Below are positions 17,029-25,177 of a stretch of 64,000 bases of DNA, one piece after another; within the stretch, counting starts at the first letter, position 1, and every line of letters starts with the position of its first letter. A model generated the notes under the pieces. It saw nothing but the letters and a program-made list of their open reading frames with translations, did no database searches and was not told the origin of the DNA. The position numbers and the translations under genes were made by a program. The stretch covers positions 62,001 through 126,000 of the forward strand of contig NZ_JBBVGR010000011.1 of the NCBI RefSeq assembly GCF_038148855.1, read 5' to 3'. This DNA is from Phycobacter sedimenti (GTDB taxonomy: Bacteria; Pseudomonadota; Alphaproteobacteria; Rhodobacterales; Rhodobacteraceae).

Positions 17029-18555
17029 ATGAAACTCACAAGACGCACATTATTACAAAGTACCGCCGCCAGTGTGGCCCTTGCGGGCGCCAGCTTGCCC
17101 AGCTTTGCCGCCGGGATCGAGGAGCTGGTGATTGCCTATAACGTCAACCTGCCCAGTTGGGATCCCACGGTGGGGCCTTCGGCGGTGAATCCGACCATCC
17201 AAGGCATCTACCAGTCGGTCTTTGATCTGTTCATCCCTCAGAACCCGGACCTGTCCTTCGGGTCGGGTATTCTGACGGGCTATGGCTGGAGTGAGGACAA
17301 GACCAAGATCTGGATGGATGTGCGCGAAGGGGTGACCTGGCACAATGGCGATCCCCTGACGCCCGAGGACGTGGCCTGGTCGCTGGAGCGCGCGGGCAAT
17401 CCTGAGACCGGCAATCCGATCCAGTTCATCTGGGGGAAGATCGGCAACTACGCCATCGAGGGCAACCGGGTGACGGCGGATGTGCTGGCCTATGAGCCGA
17501 CGATCTTCAAATGGATGAGCTTCCTCACCGGCTATATTCTGCCCAAGACCTACTATGAGTCTGTCGGCGCAGACGGGTTCGAATCCGCGCCCGTGGGCAC
17601 CGGCCCCTATATGGTCGAAAAGTTTGAGCGCAACGCATTCGTGCGCCTCAAGGCGAATGAAAACTACTGGGGCGGCGCGCCCGAGTTCAAATCCGTCACC
17701 ATCAAGTTCGTGACTGATGCTGCCAGCCGCGTGGCCGAGGTGGAGTCGGGCAACGCCCATGTGACGCTCGAAATGCCCTACGAGGAGTTCGACCGCCTGA
17801 AGGAGAAGTCCGGCATCATGGGCACCGCCGCGCCGGTCTCTGATATAGGCATGATCTTCATCAACGATGTGGACGTGATGAAGGATCCCAATGTGCGCAT
17901 GGCCATGGCCCATGCCATAGACAAGCAGCTGATCATCGACCGCCTGCTGTCGGGCTATGGCGTGGCCATCGACACGCTTCAAACGCCGGATTATTCCGCC
18001 TATGATGCCTCGATCAAGGTTGCCTATGACCCTGAAAAGGCCAAGGAACTGCTGGCGGCTTCGGGCTTTGGGCCGGACAACCCGGTCAAGTTCACCATCC
18101 AGACCACCCGTGGCTTCAAGCCGAAGGATTATGAGATCATCCAGGCCATCGTCGGCCTCTGGCGCCGGGTCGGGATTGAGGCGGAGATCGAAGTCTACGA
18201 GATCGCCAAACACTATGAGCTGCGCGCGGCCGACACCCTTGCCCCTGCGGCCTTCTACAACTGGGGCAACTCGATTGGTGATCCCACCACCTCGACCGGA
18301 TTTGCCATGTTCGGCCCCTCGCCGCATTCGGTCTGGGACGGCGAGGATCTGATGCAGAAGATCCTGCCGCTGTGGGGTGAAGCGGATGAGGCCAAGCGGA
18401 TCGATGGCTGGAAAGAGGTTGACCGCTTCATCGCGGCCAATGCGCTGGTCATCCCGCTGCTGCAATACGTGCAGCCGATCCTGCACAGCGAGCAGGTCAA
18501 GGTCGTTCCACATGCCTCCGGGGCGCTTCTGCCCCACCTGATGACGCGGGCCTGA
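17029..18555 (+). CDS. ABC transporter substrate-binding protein, peptide/nickel/opine type (SBP family 5)
   Basis: A 508-residue periplasmic binding protein of the DppA/OppA class. The N-terminus MKLTRRTLLQSTAASVALAG fits a twin-arginine signal, with cleavage near SFAAG. The family blocks follow: WDPTVGPSAVNPTI, VREGVTWHNGDPLTPEDVAWSLER and VRMAMAHAIDKQLI. The ATG at 17029 is taken because CAGGGAAA precedes it and the export signal begins there. It is followed by two permeases and two ATPases, a complete importer. Family 5 proteins bind peptides but also opines, sugars, nickel and aromatic conjugates. The linked oxidoreductases suggest the ligand is the substrate of this cluster rather than a general dipeptide. 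Confidence 0.9.
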   Translation: MKLTRRTLLQSTAASVALAGASLPSFAAGIEELVIAYNVNLPSWDPTVGPSAVNPTIQGIYQSVFDLFIPQNPDLSFGSGILTGYGWSEDKTKIWMDVREGVTWHNGDPLTPEDVAWSLERAGNPETGNPIQFIWGKIGNYAIEGNRVTADVLAYEPTIFKWMSFLTGYILPKTYYESVGADGFESAPVGTGPYMVEKFERNAFVRLKANENYWGGAPEFKSVTIKFVTDAASRVAEVESGNAHVTLEMPYEEFDRLKEKSGIMGTAAPVSDIGMIFINDVDVMKDPNVRMAMAHAIDKQLIIDRLLSGYGVAIDTLQTPDYSAYDASIKVAYDPEKAKELLAASGFGPDNPVKFTIQTTRGFKPKDYEIIQAIVGLWRRVGIEAEIEVYEIAKHYELRAADTLAPAAFYNWGNSIGDPTTSTGFAMFGPSPHSVWDGEDLMQKILPLWGEADEAKRIDGWKEVDRFIAANALVIPLLQYVQPILHSEQVKVVPHASGALLPHLMTRA

Positions 18556-18569
18556 TCCCCGCTTCACTT

Positions 18570-18614
18570 GGCGGCGGGGGCGGAGTGATTGCGCCGACCC
18601 CCGCCGCCCTTTTT
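18570..18614 (+). terminator. Intra-operon hairpin between binding protein and permease
   Basis: An 11-base-pair stem GGCGGCGGGGG / CCCCCGCCGCC (18570-18580 with 18598-18608) is followed by CTTTTTGG. It sits 14 bases after the binding-protein stop and before the first permease. Partial terminators at this position are common in ABC importer operons and let the binding protein be made in excess; it may also protect the upstream mRNA 3' end. Confidence 0.65.
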
Positions 18615-18643
18615 GGCATCTCTTGCAAGAGTGAAGGACAGAC

Positions 18644-19654
18644 ATGCAGATCCTGCGCAGAATGATCGCGCGGCTGGCGGCCACGGCTGTGACGCTGGTC
18701 GGGGTGGCGGTCATCGTCTTTGTGGTCATCCGCGTGGTGCCGGGCAATCCGATTGCCATGATGCTGCCGCCGGGGGCCACCGAGGCGGATATCCAGCGAC
18801 TACAAGAGCTATACGGCCTCGACAAATCCATCCCTGAGCAGTTCCTGATCTGGGCAGGCGGGGTCCTTCAGGGGGATTTCGGCACTTCGATTTCGCTGCG
18901 CCAGCCGGTTGCGAATCTGGTTCTGGGCCGCCTGCCTGCCACGCTTGAACTCTCGGTAATGGCGCTGGTGATTGCGGTGATCCTTGGCGGAGCCATGGCG
19001 CTGACGGCGACGCTCTATCGCGGTACACGCATTGAAGGCGCCATTGATGTGACTGGCGGAATGGCCCTGTCGGTGCCGGATTTCCTATGGGGGCTTGTGC
19101 TGATCCTGCTGTTCGGCGTGCTCTGGCCGCTGTTTCACATTTCGGGGCGCATCTCGCCTTCTCTGGGGTTTGAGTTTCAGTCGAACTTCTACCTCTGGGA
19201 AAGTTTCGTCCGCCTGCGGTTCGATGTCTGGGCCGATATCGTCGCCCATATGTTCATGCCCGCATTGGCACTGGCGATCCCGCTGGCGGCGATCATCTCG
19301 CAGCTTCTGAAGCAATCGCTGAAAGAAACCATGCATCTGGATTATGTGACCCTAGCGCGGACCAAGGGGTATTCGGAGACCAGCATCATCACCCGAGAGG
19401 CGCTGCCCAATGCGATCCTGCCGACGCTGACGCTGGTGGGCGTGCAGTTCACCTTTCTGATTGGTGGCACAGTGATTGTGGAGCGGCTGTTCTCTTACGA
19501 AGGGCTTGGCAACATGGCCATCGACGCTGTGATCAACCGTGATCTGCCGCTCATTCAGGGGATCGTGATCCTGTTCGCCCTGATTTTCACCGTGGTCAAT
19601 CTGGTCGTCGACATGACCTATGCCGCCCTGAACCCGAGGCTGCGCCATGCGTGA
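18644..19654 (+). CDS. ABC transporter permease, DppB type
   Basis: A 336-residue inner-membrane permease with six predicted helices. The first helix is TAVTLVGVAVIVFVVIRVVPGNPIAMMLPPGA, the usual DppB/OppB opening with its proline-rich periplasmic loop. The EAA-type coupling motif is DYVTLARTKGYSETSIITREALPNAILPTLT, which contacts the ATPase. GAAGGA precedes the ATG by five bases. It forms the translocation channel with the next gene, overlapping it by eight bases. It is somewhat longer than usual between helices two and four (LFHISGRISPSLGFEFQSNFYLWESF), probably an extended periplasmic loop. Confidence 0.9.
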   Translation: MQILRRMIARLAATAVTLVGVAVIVFVVIRVVPGNPIAMMLPPGATEADIQRLQELYGLDKSIPEQFLIWAGGVLQGDFGTSISLRQPVANLVLGRLPATLELSVMALVIAVILGGAMALTATLYRGTRIEGAIDVTGGMALSVPDFLWGLVLILLFGVLWPLFHISGRISPSLGFEFQSNFYLWESFVRLRFDVWADIVAHMFMPALALAIPLAAIISQLLKQSLKETMHLDYVTLARTKGYSETSIITREALPNAILPTLTLVGVQFTFLIGGTVIVERLFSYEGLGNMAIDAVINRDLPLIQGIVILFALIFTVVNLVVDMTYAALNPRLRHA

Positions 19655-20495
19655 TACCAGAGCACACACCCGCAAACCCGGCCTGCGCCTCTGGCTGTCG
19701 GGGGGCTGGATCACCGTTCTTGTGCTGGCCGCCCTGCTGGCCCCTTGGATCAGCCCGCATGACCCCTTGGCGCAAGACCTGTTCGCGGGCCGCATGCCGC
19801 CCTTCTGGCAGGCGGGCGCTGATCCCAATTACTGGCTGGGCACCGACTCCCTTGGCCGCGATGTGCTTAGCCGCATCCTGCATGGTGCGCGCCTTGCCCT
19901 GACAGTGGCTCTGATCGCCGGGGTGCTGACTTGCCTTATTGGCGCCACGCTGGGGCTGATCGCCGGCTATTACGGCGGCTGGGCGGATCTGGTGATCTCG
20001 CGCCTTGTGGACATCTGGATGGCCTTCCCGCCGGTGCTATTCGCGATCCTGCTGATCGCGGTTCTCGGGACCGGCATGACCTCGATCATCATCGCCATCG
20101 TGGTGATAGACTGGACGCGCTTCGCCCGCGTGATCCGGGCCGAGGCGATGACCCAGTCCAAGATGGATTATGTCGCTTCTGCGCAGGTGGTGGGGCGTAC
20201 CCGGTTTGGCACCGCCCTGACCGAGATCCTGCCCAATGTGCTGCCCACCATCGTCGCCCTTCTGACGCTGGAAATGGGCATCGCGGTCATCGTCGAGGCG
20301 ATCCTCAGTTTCGTGAATCTCTCGATCTCCACCGATGCGCCCACCTGGGGTGGCATGATCGCCGAGGGGCGCACCTCGGTGCATCAGGCCTGGTGGGTGT
20401 TGGTCTTCCCGCTGGTGGCGCTGTTCTTCACCGTTCTCAGCTTCTCGCAATTGGGCGAGGGGCTGAAGGACCATTTCGATCCGGTGCTGCGATGA
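19647..20495 (+). CDS. ABC transporter permease, DppC type
   Basis: A 282-residue permease. The first helix WITVLVLAALLAPWISPHDPLAQDL and the conserved WLGTDSLGRDVLSRILHGARLALTV segment identify the DppC/OppC family. The EAA-like loop is DYVASAQVVGRTRFGTALTEILPNVLPTIV. Its start lies inside the end of the DppB gene and its stop overlaps the start of the first ATPase (ATGA), so the importer genes are translationally coupled. It pairs with the DppB-like subunit to form the channel. Confidence 0.9.
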   Translation: MRDTRAHTRKPGLRLWLSGGWITVLVLAALLAPWISPHDPLAQDLFAGRMPPFWQAGADPNYWLGTDSLGRDVLSRILHGARLALTVALIAGVLTCLIGATLGLIAGYYGGWADLVISRLVDIWMAFPPVLFAILLIAVLGTGMTSIIIAIVVIDWTRFARVIRAEAMTQSKMDYVASAQVVGRTRFGTALTEILPNVLPTIVALLTLEMGIAVIVEAILSFVNLSISTDAPTWGGMIAEGRTSVHQAWWVLVFPLVALFFTVLSFSQLGEGLKDHFDPVLR

Positions 20496-21364
20496 GCTTC
20501 CTTTCCATCCAAGACCTGACCGTGCGGCTCAGGGGCACTCTGCCGATCCTGCGCCATGTCTCCATCGACGTGGCGGCGGGCGAGGTCCGCGCCCTGGTTG
20601 GCGAAAGCGGGGCAGGCAAATCCATGATCGGCAAATCGGTGCTGGGCACCCTGCCGCAGGCGCTGGGCATCACGGGCGGGCGGATCATCCTTGATGGTGA
20701 GGATCTGGAACAGCTTTCCCCCCGTGCCCGTCGCCAAAGGATCGGCGCCAAGGTCGCCTTGATCCCTCAGGATCCCCTGACTGCGCTCAACCCTTCGCGT
20801 CGGGTGGGGCCGCAGATCACCAACCGGCTGGTGGATATCCTTGGCTGGTCGCGCAAGGCCGCAAATGCCCGGGCGCTGGAGCTTTTGGCAGAGGTCCACA
20901 TCCCCGATCCCGCCCGCGCCATGCGCGCCTATCCGCACGAGCTGTCGGGAGGGATGCGGCAGCGGATCCTCATCGCCTCGGCCTTTGCGGCTGAGCCAAA
21001 GCTGATCATCGCGGACGAGCCGACGACCGCGCTGGATGTGACCGTGCAGAAACAGATCCTGCGGCTGATCTCGGAGATGCAGCAGCGCCATGGCACCGCG
21101 CTCTTGTTCGTGACCCATGATCTGGGCGTGGTCTCCAAGGTCTGCCAGACGATGAGCGTGCTTTATTCCGGCAAGGTGGTGGAGGACACGGATGTGCGCG
21201 ATTTCTTCGCCAGCCCCGGCCATCCCTATTCGGCGGCCCTGCTGGCGGCGACGCCGAAATACACCGACCCGGACGGCAGCCTGACCCCTGTGCCCGATGC
21301 GGTGATCCGCGCGGTAGAAGAAGAGGTCGCCGCCTTTGACCGCCAACTGGAGGGCGCGGCATGA
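20492..21364 (+). CDS. ABC transporter ATP-binding protein, DppD type
   Basis: A 290-residue ATPase with Walker A GESGAGKSMIGKSVLG, Q-loop LIPQDPLTALNPSRRVG, signature LSGGMRQRILIASAFA, Walker B LIIADEPTTALDVTVQ and switch His in LLFVTHDLGVV. The C-terminus (HPYSAALLAATPKYTDPDGSLTPVPDA) is a shortened form of the oligopeptide-ABC C-terminal region and lacks most of the cysteine cluster often seen there, so the protein is some 30 residues shorter than typical DppD. The start is fixed by the ATGA overlap with the upstream permease. It drives import together with the next ATPase. Confidence 0.92.
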   Translation: MSFLSIQDLTVRLRGTLPILRHVSIDVAAGEVRALVGESGAGKSMIGKSVLGTLPQALGITGGRIILDGEDLEQLSPRARRQRIGAKVALIPQDPLTALNPSRRVGPQITNRLVDILGWSRKAANARALELLAEVHIPDPARAMRAYPHELSGGMRQRILIASAFAAEPKLIIADEPTTALDVTVQKQILRLISEMQQRHGTALLFVTHDLGVVSKVCQTMSVLYSGKVVEDTDVRDFFASPGHPYSAALLAATPKYTDPDGSLTPVPDAVIRAVEEEVAAFDRQLEGAA

Positions 21365-22164
21365 GCGACGTGATCTATGACGTGAAGGATCTGCGGCTCA
21401 GCTTTCCCGATATGTCGCGCAAGCCGATCCTTGGCCCTGCGCCCCGGATCGAGATCCTGAAAGGGCTGACCTTTCAGATCCCCAAGGGCGAGGTCTTAGG
21501 CATCGTTGGCGGCTCTGGCTCGGGCAAATCCACGCTGGGGCGGGCGCTGATCCGCCTGATCGAGCCGGACAGCGGCCGGATTTCATTTGAAGGGACAGAC
21601 ATCACCCATATGGGCGAGGAGGATCTGCGGCCCCTGCGGCGGCGGTTCCAGATGATCTTTCAGGATCCCCTGTCCTCGCTCAACCCGCGCCGCCGGGTGG
21701 GCGGGATCATCGCCGGGCCTTTGCGCCTGCAGGGGCTGGACGGCATCGACGCCCGCGTGGCCGAGGCGCTGGATATGGTCGGGCTGCCGCGCAGCTTTGC
21801 CAGCCGCTACCCGCATGAGCTGTCGGGCGGGCAGCGTCAGCGCGTCGGCATCGCCCGCGCCATCGCCCTGCGCCCGGATTTCATTCTGGCGGATGAGATC
21901 GTGTCGGGCTTGGATGTCTCAAGCCAGGCGCAGGTGCTGAATCTGCTTGAAGAGCTGGTGCGCGAGTTGGGCCTGACGCTGGCCTTCATCAGCCACGACC
22001 TGTCGGTGATCCGCCGCCTGTGCAGCCGTATTCTGGTGCTCTACCAGGGCGAAATCGTCGAGAACGCAGCGACGGCAGATCTGTTCGCCGCGCCCACAGC
22101 ACCCTACACGCAGGAGCTGCTGTCCGCGATCCCGCTGCCAGACCCGGATCAGGTTTGGGTGTGA
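21361..22164 (+). CDS. ABC transporter ATP-binding protein, DppF type
   Basis: A 267-residue ATPase with Walker A GGSGSGKSTLGRALIRL, Q-loop MIFQDPLSSLNPRRRVG, signature LSGGQRQRVGIARAIA and switch His in FISHDLSVI. Walker B reads FILADEIVSGLDVSSQ, so the usual DEPxSALD is replaced by DEIVSGLD; the catalytic Glu is kept. It overlaps the DppD gene by four bases and is the last importer gene. No terminator is visible after its stop; a minus-strand DUF5071 gene converges 63 bases away. Confidence 0.9.
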   Translation: MSDVIYDVKDLRLSFPDMSRKPILGPAPRIEILKGLTFQIPKGEVLGIVGGSGSGKSTLGRALIRLIEPDSGRISFEGTDITHMGEEDLRPLRRRFQMIFQDPLSSLNPRRRVGGIIAGPLRLQGLDGIDARVAEALDMVGLPRSFASRYPHELSGGQRQRVGIARAIALRPDFILADEIVSGLDVSSQAQVLNLLEELVRELGLTLAFISHDLSVIRRLCSRILVLYQGEIVENAATADLFAAPTAPYTQELLSAIPLPDPDQVWV

Positions 22165-22227
22165 GGGGGAGGCGATGTCTGCAAGTCTTGTTGGTCAGCT
22201 ATGCAGGACAAACCTGCCGTTACCTGA

Positions 22228-22617
22228 CTACACCAAATGCTCGTGCACAACTTCTTGGGCTACGCCATCCACTCCGGCACGCTTTTCACCTTCGCTCGGG
22301 CTGTGAGCTAAACGCAGAAGCTCATCTTGCAGATCGCAGATCACTTCTGGAGAGGATCGTGCGACCACAAGAACTATTATCGCCCATTTCCACTCCTGGT
22401 CCTGTCCGGCCAGTATCTTCCTAATATGGGGCACAATTTCTGTTCCGGCGTATTGCATGATAGATGCAATAGGCTCGGCCACCGGCCAGTTCGCGTCTTG
22501 AAGCCATTCCAGCAAATCTGGGATGGCCTCGTTGAGAGACGGAAAACCTAATTCCCCTGCCCGGTCCGTGGCAGGCACATCATATTTGTCTTTGGGAATA
22601 CAGTTTTGAATGCTCAT
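22228..22617 (-). CDS. DUF5071 domain-containing protein
   Basis: A 129-residue protein matching the DUF5071 pattern: an N-terminal CIPKDKYDVPATDRAGELGFP, then IPDLLEWLQDANWPVAEPIA, then EIVPHIRKILAGQDQEWKWAII. The helical pairs resemble short HEAT-like repeats. DUF5071 proteins are mostly found singly or near immunity-type genes and have no established function. The internal ATG at 22617 is chosen because homologous sequence begins there; the frame is open another 66 bases upstream. Base composition is visibly more AT-rich than the flanking transporter and aldehyde dehydrogenase genes, which suggests recent acquisition. Confidence 0.72.
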   Translation of the reverse strand: MSIQNCIPKDKYDVPATDRAGELGFPSLNEAIPDLLEWLQDANWPVAEPIASIMQYAGTEIVPHIRKILAGQDQEWKWAIIVLVVARSSPEVICDLQDELLRLAHSPSEGEKRAGVDGVAQEVVHEHLV

Positions 22618-22693
22618 TTCTCGAAGGTAGCTATTAGATACGATGGCTACAATGGCCTCAAAGCAGACCAACGCAATTTGCAAATATCGCCAA

Positions 22694-22722
22694 GGAAAAG
22701 CCGCCCCGGAATCAGGGCGGCT
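22694..22722 (-). terminator. Terminator of the aldehyde dehydrogenase gene
   Basis: Read on the minus strand, AAGCCGCCC and GGGCGGCTT form a nine-base-pair stem with an eight-base loop, followed by TTCC. It begins about 25 bases past the dehydrogenase stop. Confidence 0.7.
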
Positions 22723-22747
22723 TCTGCAACTCCAAGAGGACTAAAAA

Positions 22748-24187
22748 TCAGTCGGTGGACCAGCCGCCGACGGCCTTGATTTCCAGGAAATCCTCGATCC
22801 CGAAGATGCCGCCTTCGCGGCCGTTGCCGGACTGTTTCATGCCGCCAAAGGGCGCGCCGGGGGAACGGGATTTGCCGTTCATCTCGACCATGCCAGAGCG
22901 CAGCACGCGGGCCATGCGGTTGGCCCTCGCGCCGTCCTGAGTCTGCACGTAGTTGGTCAGACCATAGGGGGTGTCATTGGCGATCTCGACGGCTTCCTCT
23001 TCGGTCTCGAACGGGATGATCGACAGGACCGGGCCAAAGATCTCTTCGCGGGCGATGGTCATCTGGTTGTTCACATCGGCAAAGACGGTCGGTTTGACAT
23101 AGAAACCCTTGTTCAGACCATCCGGGCGGCCGGTGCCACCGGCGACAAGGCGGGCGCCTTCGTCGATACCCTTCTGGATCAGGTCCTGGATCTTGTTCCA
23201 CTGGCTCTCGTTCACCACGGGGCCCATGTGGCGGCCTTCCTGCGATGCGGGGCCAACGGTGACCTTGGAAGCAACTTCGGCAGCTGTGGCAACGGCCTGA
23301 TCGTAGATGCCTTTCTGGACCAGCATCCGCGAGGGCGCATTACAGCTTTGGCCGGTGTTGTTCATCATGTGCAGCACGCCGCGCTTGACCGCCTTTTCGT
23401 CGGCATCGTCAAAGATCACATTAGCGCCCTTGCCGCCCAGCTCCAAGTGCACCTTTTTCAGGGTGTCGGCAGCGGATTTGGAGATCGCGGTGCCCGCGCG
23501 GGTCGAGCCGGTGAAGGAGACCATGTCCACATCCGGGTGCGCAGACAGTTGAGAGCCGACGCCCACGCCATCGCCGTTCACCAGGTTGAAGACACCGGCG
23601 GGGAAGCCAGCCTCATCCATCATCTCGGCAAAGATCATCGCATCAAGCGGGCTTTCCTCGGACGGTTTCAGCACCATGGTGCAGCCCGCGATGGCCGCCG
23701 CGCCCACCTTGAGGGTGATCTGGTTCATCGGCCAGTTCCAGGGTGTGATCAGGGCGGCGACGCCGACCGCCTCGTAGATGATCCGATCGTTCGGGAAGCG
23801 ATCGCTAAGGGGGCGTTCGAACTCAAAATCCTTGGCAGCGCGTACAAAGTTCTTGAGGTGATAGATGCCCGCGCCCACCTGCTCGGTGCGGGACATGTCG
23901 ATTGGGGCGCCCATTTCAGTGGACATGGCCAGCGCCAGATCTTCGCTGCGGGTCTTGTAGATCTCGATCAGCTTTTCGACCAGCGCGATGCGCTCTTCCA
24001 CCGGGGTGGCCATCCAGCCGGGCAGGGCCGCCTTGGCGGCGGCAACGGCGGCGTTGGTGTCCGTCTCGCTGCCGAGGGAAATCACCGCGCAGGGCTCTTC
24101 TGTGGAGGGATCGATGACCAGGTGGTCCTTTGCGGTCGCCGGGGCAACCCACTGGCCATTGATGTAAAAGTCGCGTTTCTCGATCAT
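22748..24187 (-). CDS. NAD(P)-dependent aldehyde dehydrogenase
   Basis: A 479-residue member of the aldehyde dehydrogenase superfamily. The opening is MIEKRDFYINGQWVAPA, the NAD-binding region is TPWNWPMNQITLKVGAA and VSFTGSTRAGTAI, the general-base Glu lies in LELGGKGANVIFDDAD, and the nucleophilic Cys is in NNTGQSCNAPSR. The C-terminus ends GNGREGGIFGIEDFLEIKAV. It oxidises an aldehyde to the carboxylate; the substrate is not evident. The ATG at 24187 is preferred to a TTG 15 bases upstream, since GGGAG lies between them. It diverges from the peroxiredoxin gene, with palindromic elements in the shared region. Confidence 0.9.
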   Translation of the reverse strand: MIEKRDFYINGQWVAPATAKDHLVIDPSTEEPCAVISLGSETDTNAAVAAAKAALPGWMATPVEERIALVEKLIEIYKTRSEDLALAMSTEMGAPIDMSRTEQVGAGIYHLKNFVRAAKDFEFERPLSDRFPNDRIIYEAVGVAALITPWNWPMNQITLKVGAAAIAGCTMVLKPSEESPLDAMIFAEMMDEAGFPAGVFNLVNGDGVGVGSQLSAHPDVDMVSFTGSTRAGTAISKSAADTLKKVHLELGGKGANVIFDDADEKAVKRGVLHMMNNTGQSCNAPSRMLVQKGIYDQAVATAAEVASKVTVGPASQEGRHMGPVVNESQWNKIQDLIQKGIDEGARLVAGGTGRPDGLNKGFYVKPTVFADVNNQMTIAREEIFGPVLSIIPFETEEEAVEIANDTPYGLTNYVQTQDGARANRMARVLRSGMVEMNGKSRSPGAPFGGMKQSGNGREGGIFGIEDFLEIKAVGGWSTD

Positions 24188-24282
24188 GTCCGGATCTCCC
24201 AAAAATCAGACGTTTCGCCGGGTCGTTGCCGACGCTTTCGCGCGCCACTGTGTCACCGCATTGACCTATGGGCAAGACCGGA

Positions 24283-24310
24283 GGTGAAAAATTTGATCAA
24301 ATTATTCACC
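24283..24310. promoter_or_regulatory. 28-bp near-perfect palindrome upstream of the aldehyde dehydrogenase
   Basis: Bases 24283-24296 and 24297-24310 are reverse complements in 13 of 14 pairs (only 24289/24304 mismatched). The core is AATTTGATCAAATT and the ends are GGTGAA / TTCACC. It lies about 100 bases upstream of the dehydrogenase ATG, in the region shared with the peroxiredoxin. The size and symmetry fit an operator for a dimeric or tetrameric regulator; the regulator is unknown and no regulator gene adjoins. Confidence 0.6.
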
Positions 24311-24314
24311 GGGT

Positions 24315-24339
24315 AAATCTGTCCCGAAAATACAGATTT
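24315..24339. repeat. Inverted repeat AAATCTGT-9-ACAGATTT
   Basis: An eight-base inverted repeat (24315-24322 with 24332-24339) with a nine-base spacer, placed five bases beyond the larger palindrome and about 135 bases before the peroxiredoxin start. It is followed by TCCTTTTTG, so in rightward RNA it could act as a hairpin with a U-rich tail. Because it lies upstream of both genes, a second operator is equally possible. Confidence 0.4.
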
Positions 24340-24474
24340 TCCTTTTTGTCGCAGGGAATTGGCGCTTTTCTGCTGGTCTTGTCACATCAGGGGTTTAACC
24401 TGCGCCGCGATTGATTACCTTGCGTAGCAAGATACGTATTGAAATCTGAATGTGAATGCGAAAAGGAGACCGAC

Positions 24475-25128
24475 ATGGGTTTGCGCATCAACGATGTGGT
24501 TCCGAATTTCACCGCCGAGACCGATCAGGGCACCATCACCTTCCACGACTGGATCGGGGACAGCTGGGCGATCCTGTTTTCCCACCCCAAGGACTTTACC
24601 CCGGTCTGCACCACCGAGTTCGGCGCCGTGGCGCAGCTGGCCGATGAATGGGCCAAGCGCAACACCAAGGTGATCGGTGTCTCCGTCGACGGTGTCGAGG
24701 ACCACAAGAAGTGGAAAGGTGACATCGAGACCTATGCCAAGACGGCAGCGGGCTTCCCGATCATCGCGGACGAAGGTCTGGCGGTCTCCAAGGCTTTTGA
24801 CATGCTGCCCGCCGAAGCTTACCTGCCCGATGGCCGCACCCCAGCCGACAGCGCCACCGTGCGGTCTGTCTTCATCATCGGCCCGGACAAGCAGCTGAAA
24901 CTGTCGATGACCTACCCGATGTCGGTGGGCCGCAACTTTGCCGAGATCCTGCGCGCGCTGGACGGTCTGCAAATGGCGACCGGCAATGGCGTTGCCACCC
25001 CCGCGAACTGGGTGCCGGGCGAAGACGTGATCATTCCGCCGACCGTGTCGAACGAAGACGCCAAGGCGAAGTTCGGCGAGTTCGAGACCATCTTCCCCTA
25101 CCTGCGCAAGACCAAGGCGCCGGAATAA
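24475..25128 (+). CDS. 1-Cys peroxiredoxin (Prx6 type)
   Basis: A 217-residue thiol peroxidase of the AhpC/TSA superfamily. The peroxidatic cysteine is Cys45 in HPKDFTPVCTTEFG. No other cysteine occurs anywhere in the chain, so this is a true 1-Cys enzyme needing an external thiol for resolution. The long C-terminal domain (DGLQMATGNGVATPANW, then IIPPTV) is typical of Prx6. It reduces hydrogen peroxide and organic hydroperoxides in the cytosol. The start at 24475 has a strong AAAAGGAG; a longer frame from 24439 has no such site. A small inverted repeat CTTGCGTAGCAAG (24419-24431) lies in the probable promoter. Confidence 0.92.
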   Translation: MGLRINDVVPNFTAETDQGTITFHDWIGDSWAILFSHPKDFTPVCTTEFGAVAQLADEWAKRNTKVIGVSVDGVEDHKKWKGDIETYAKTAAGFPIIADEGLAVSKAFDMLPAEAYLPDGRTPADSATVRSVFIIGPDKQLKLSMTYPMSVGRNFAEILRALDGLQMATGNGVATPANWVPGEDVIIPPTVSNEDAKAKFGEFETIFPYLRKTKAPE

Positions 25129-25153
25129 GCCGAAAGGCTGTTTTGAAGTTCAA

Positions 25154-25177
25154 CAAGGGGGCCGTTTGGCCCCTTTG
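25154..25177. terminator. Bidirectional terminator hairpin after the peroxiredoxin
   Basis: CAAGGGGGCC (25154-25163) pairs with GGCCCCTTTG (25168-25177) around a four-base GTTT loop. It ends directly before the stop codon of the converging P-loop kinase gene, so it may serve both transcripts. The U-tract is short. Confidence 0.6.
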
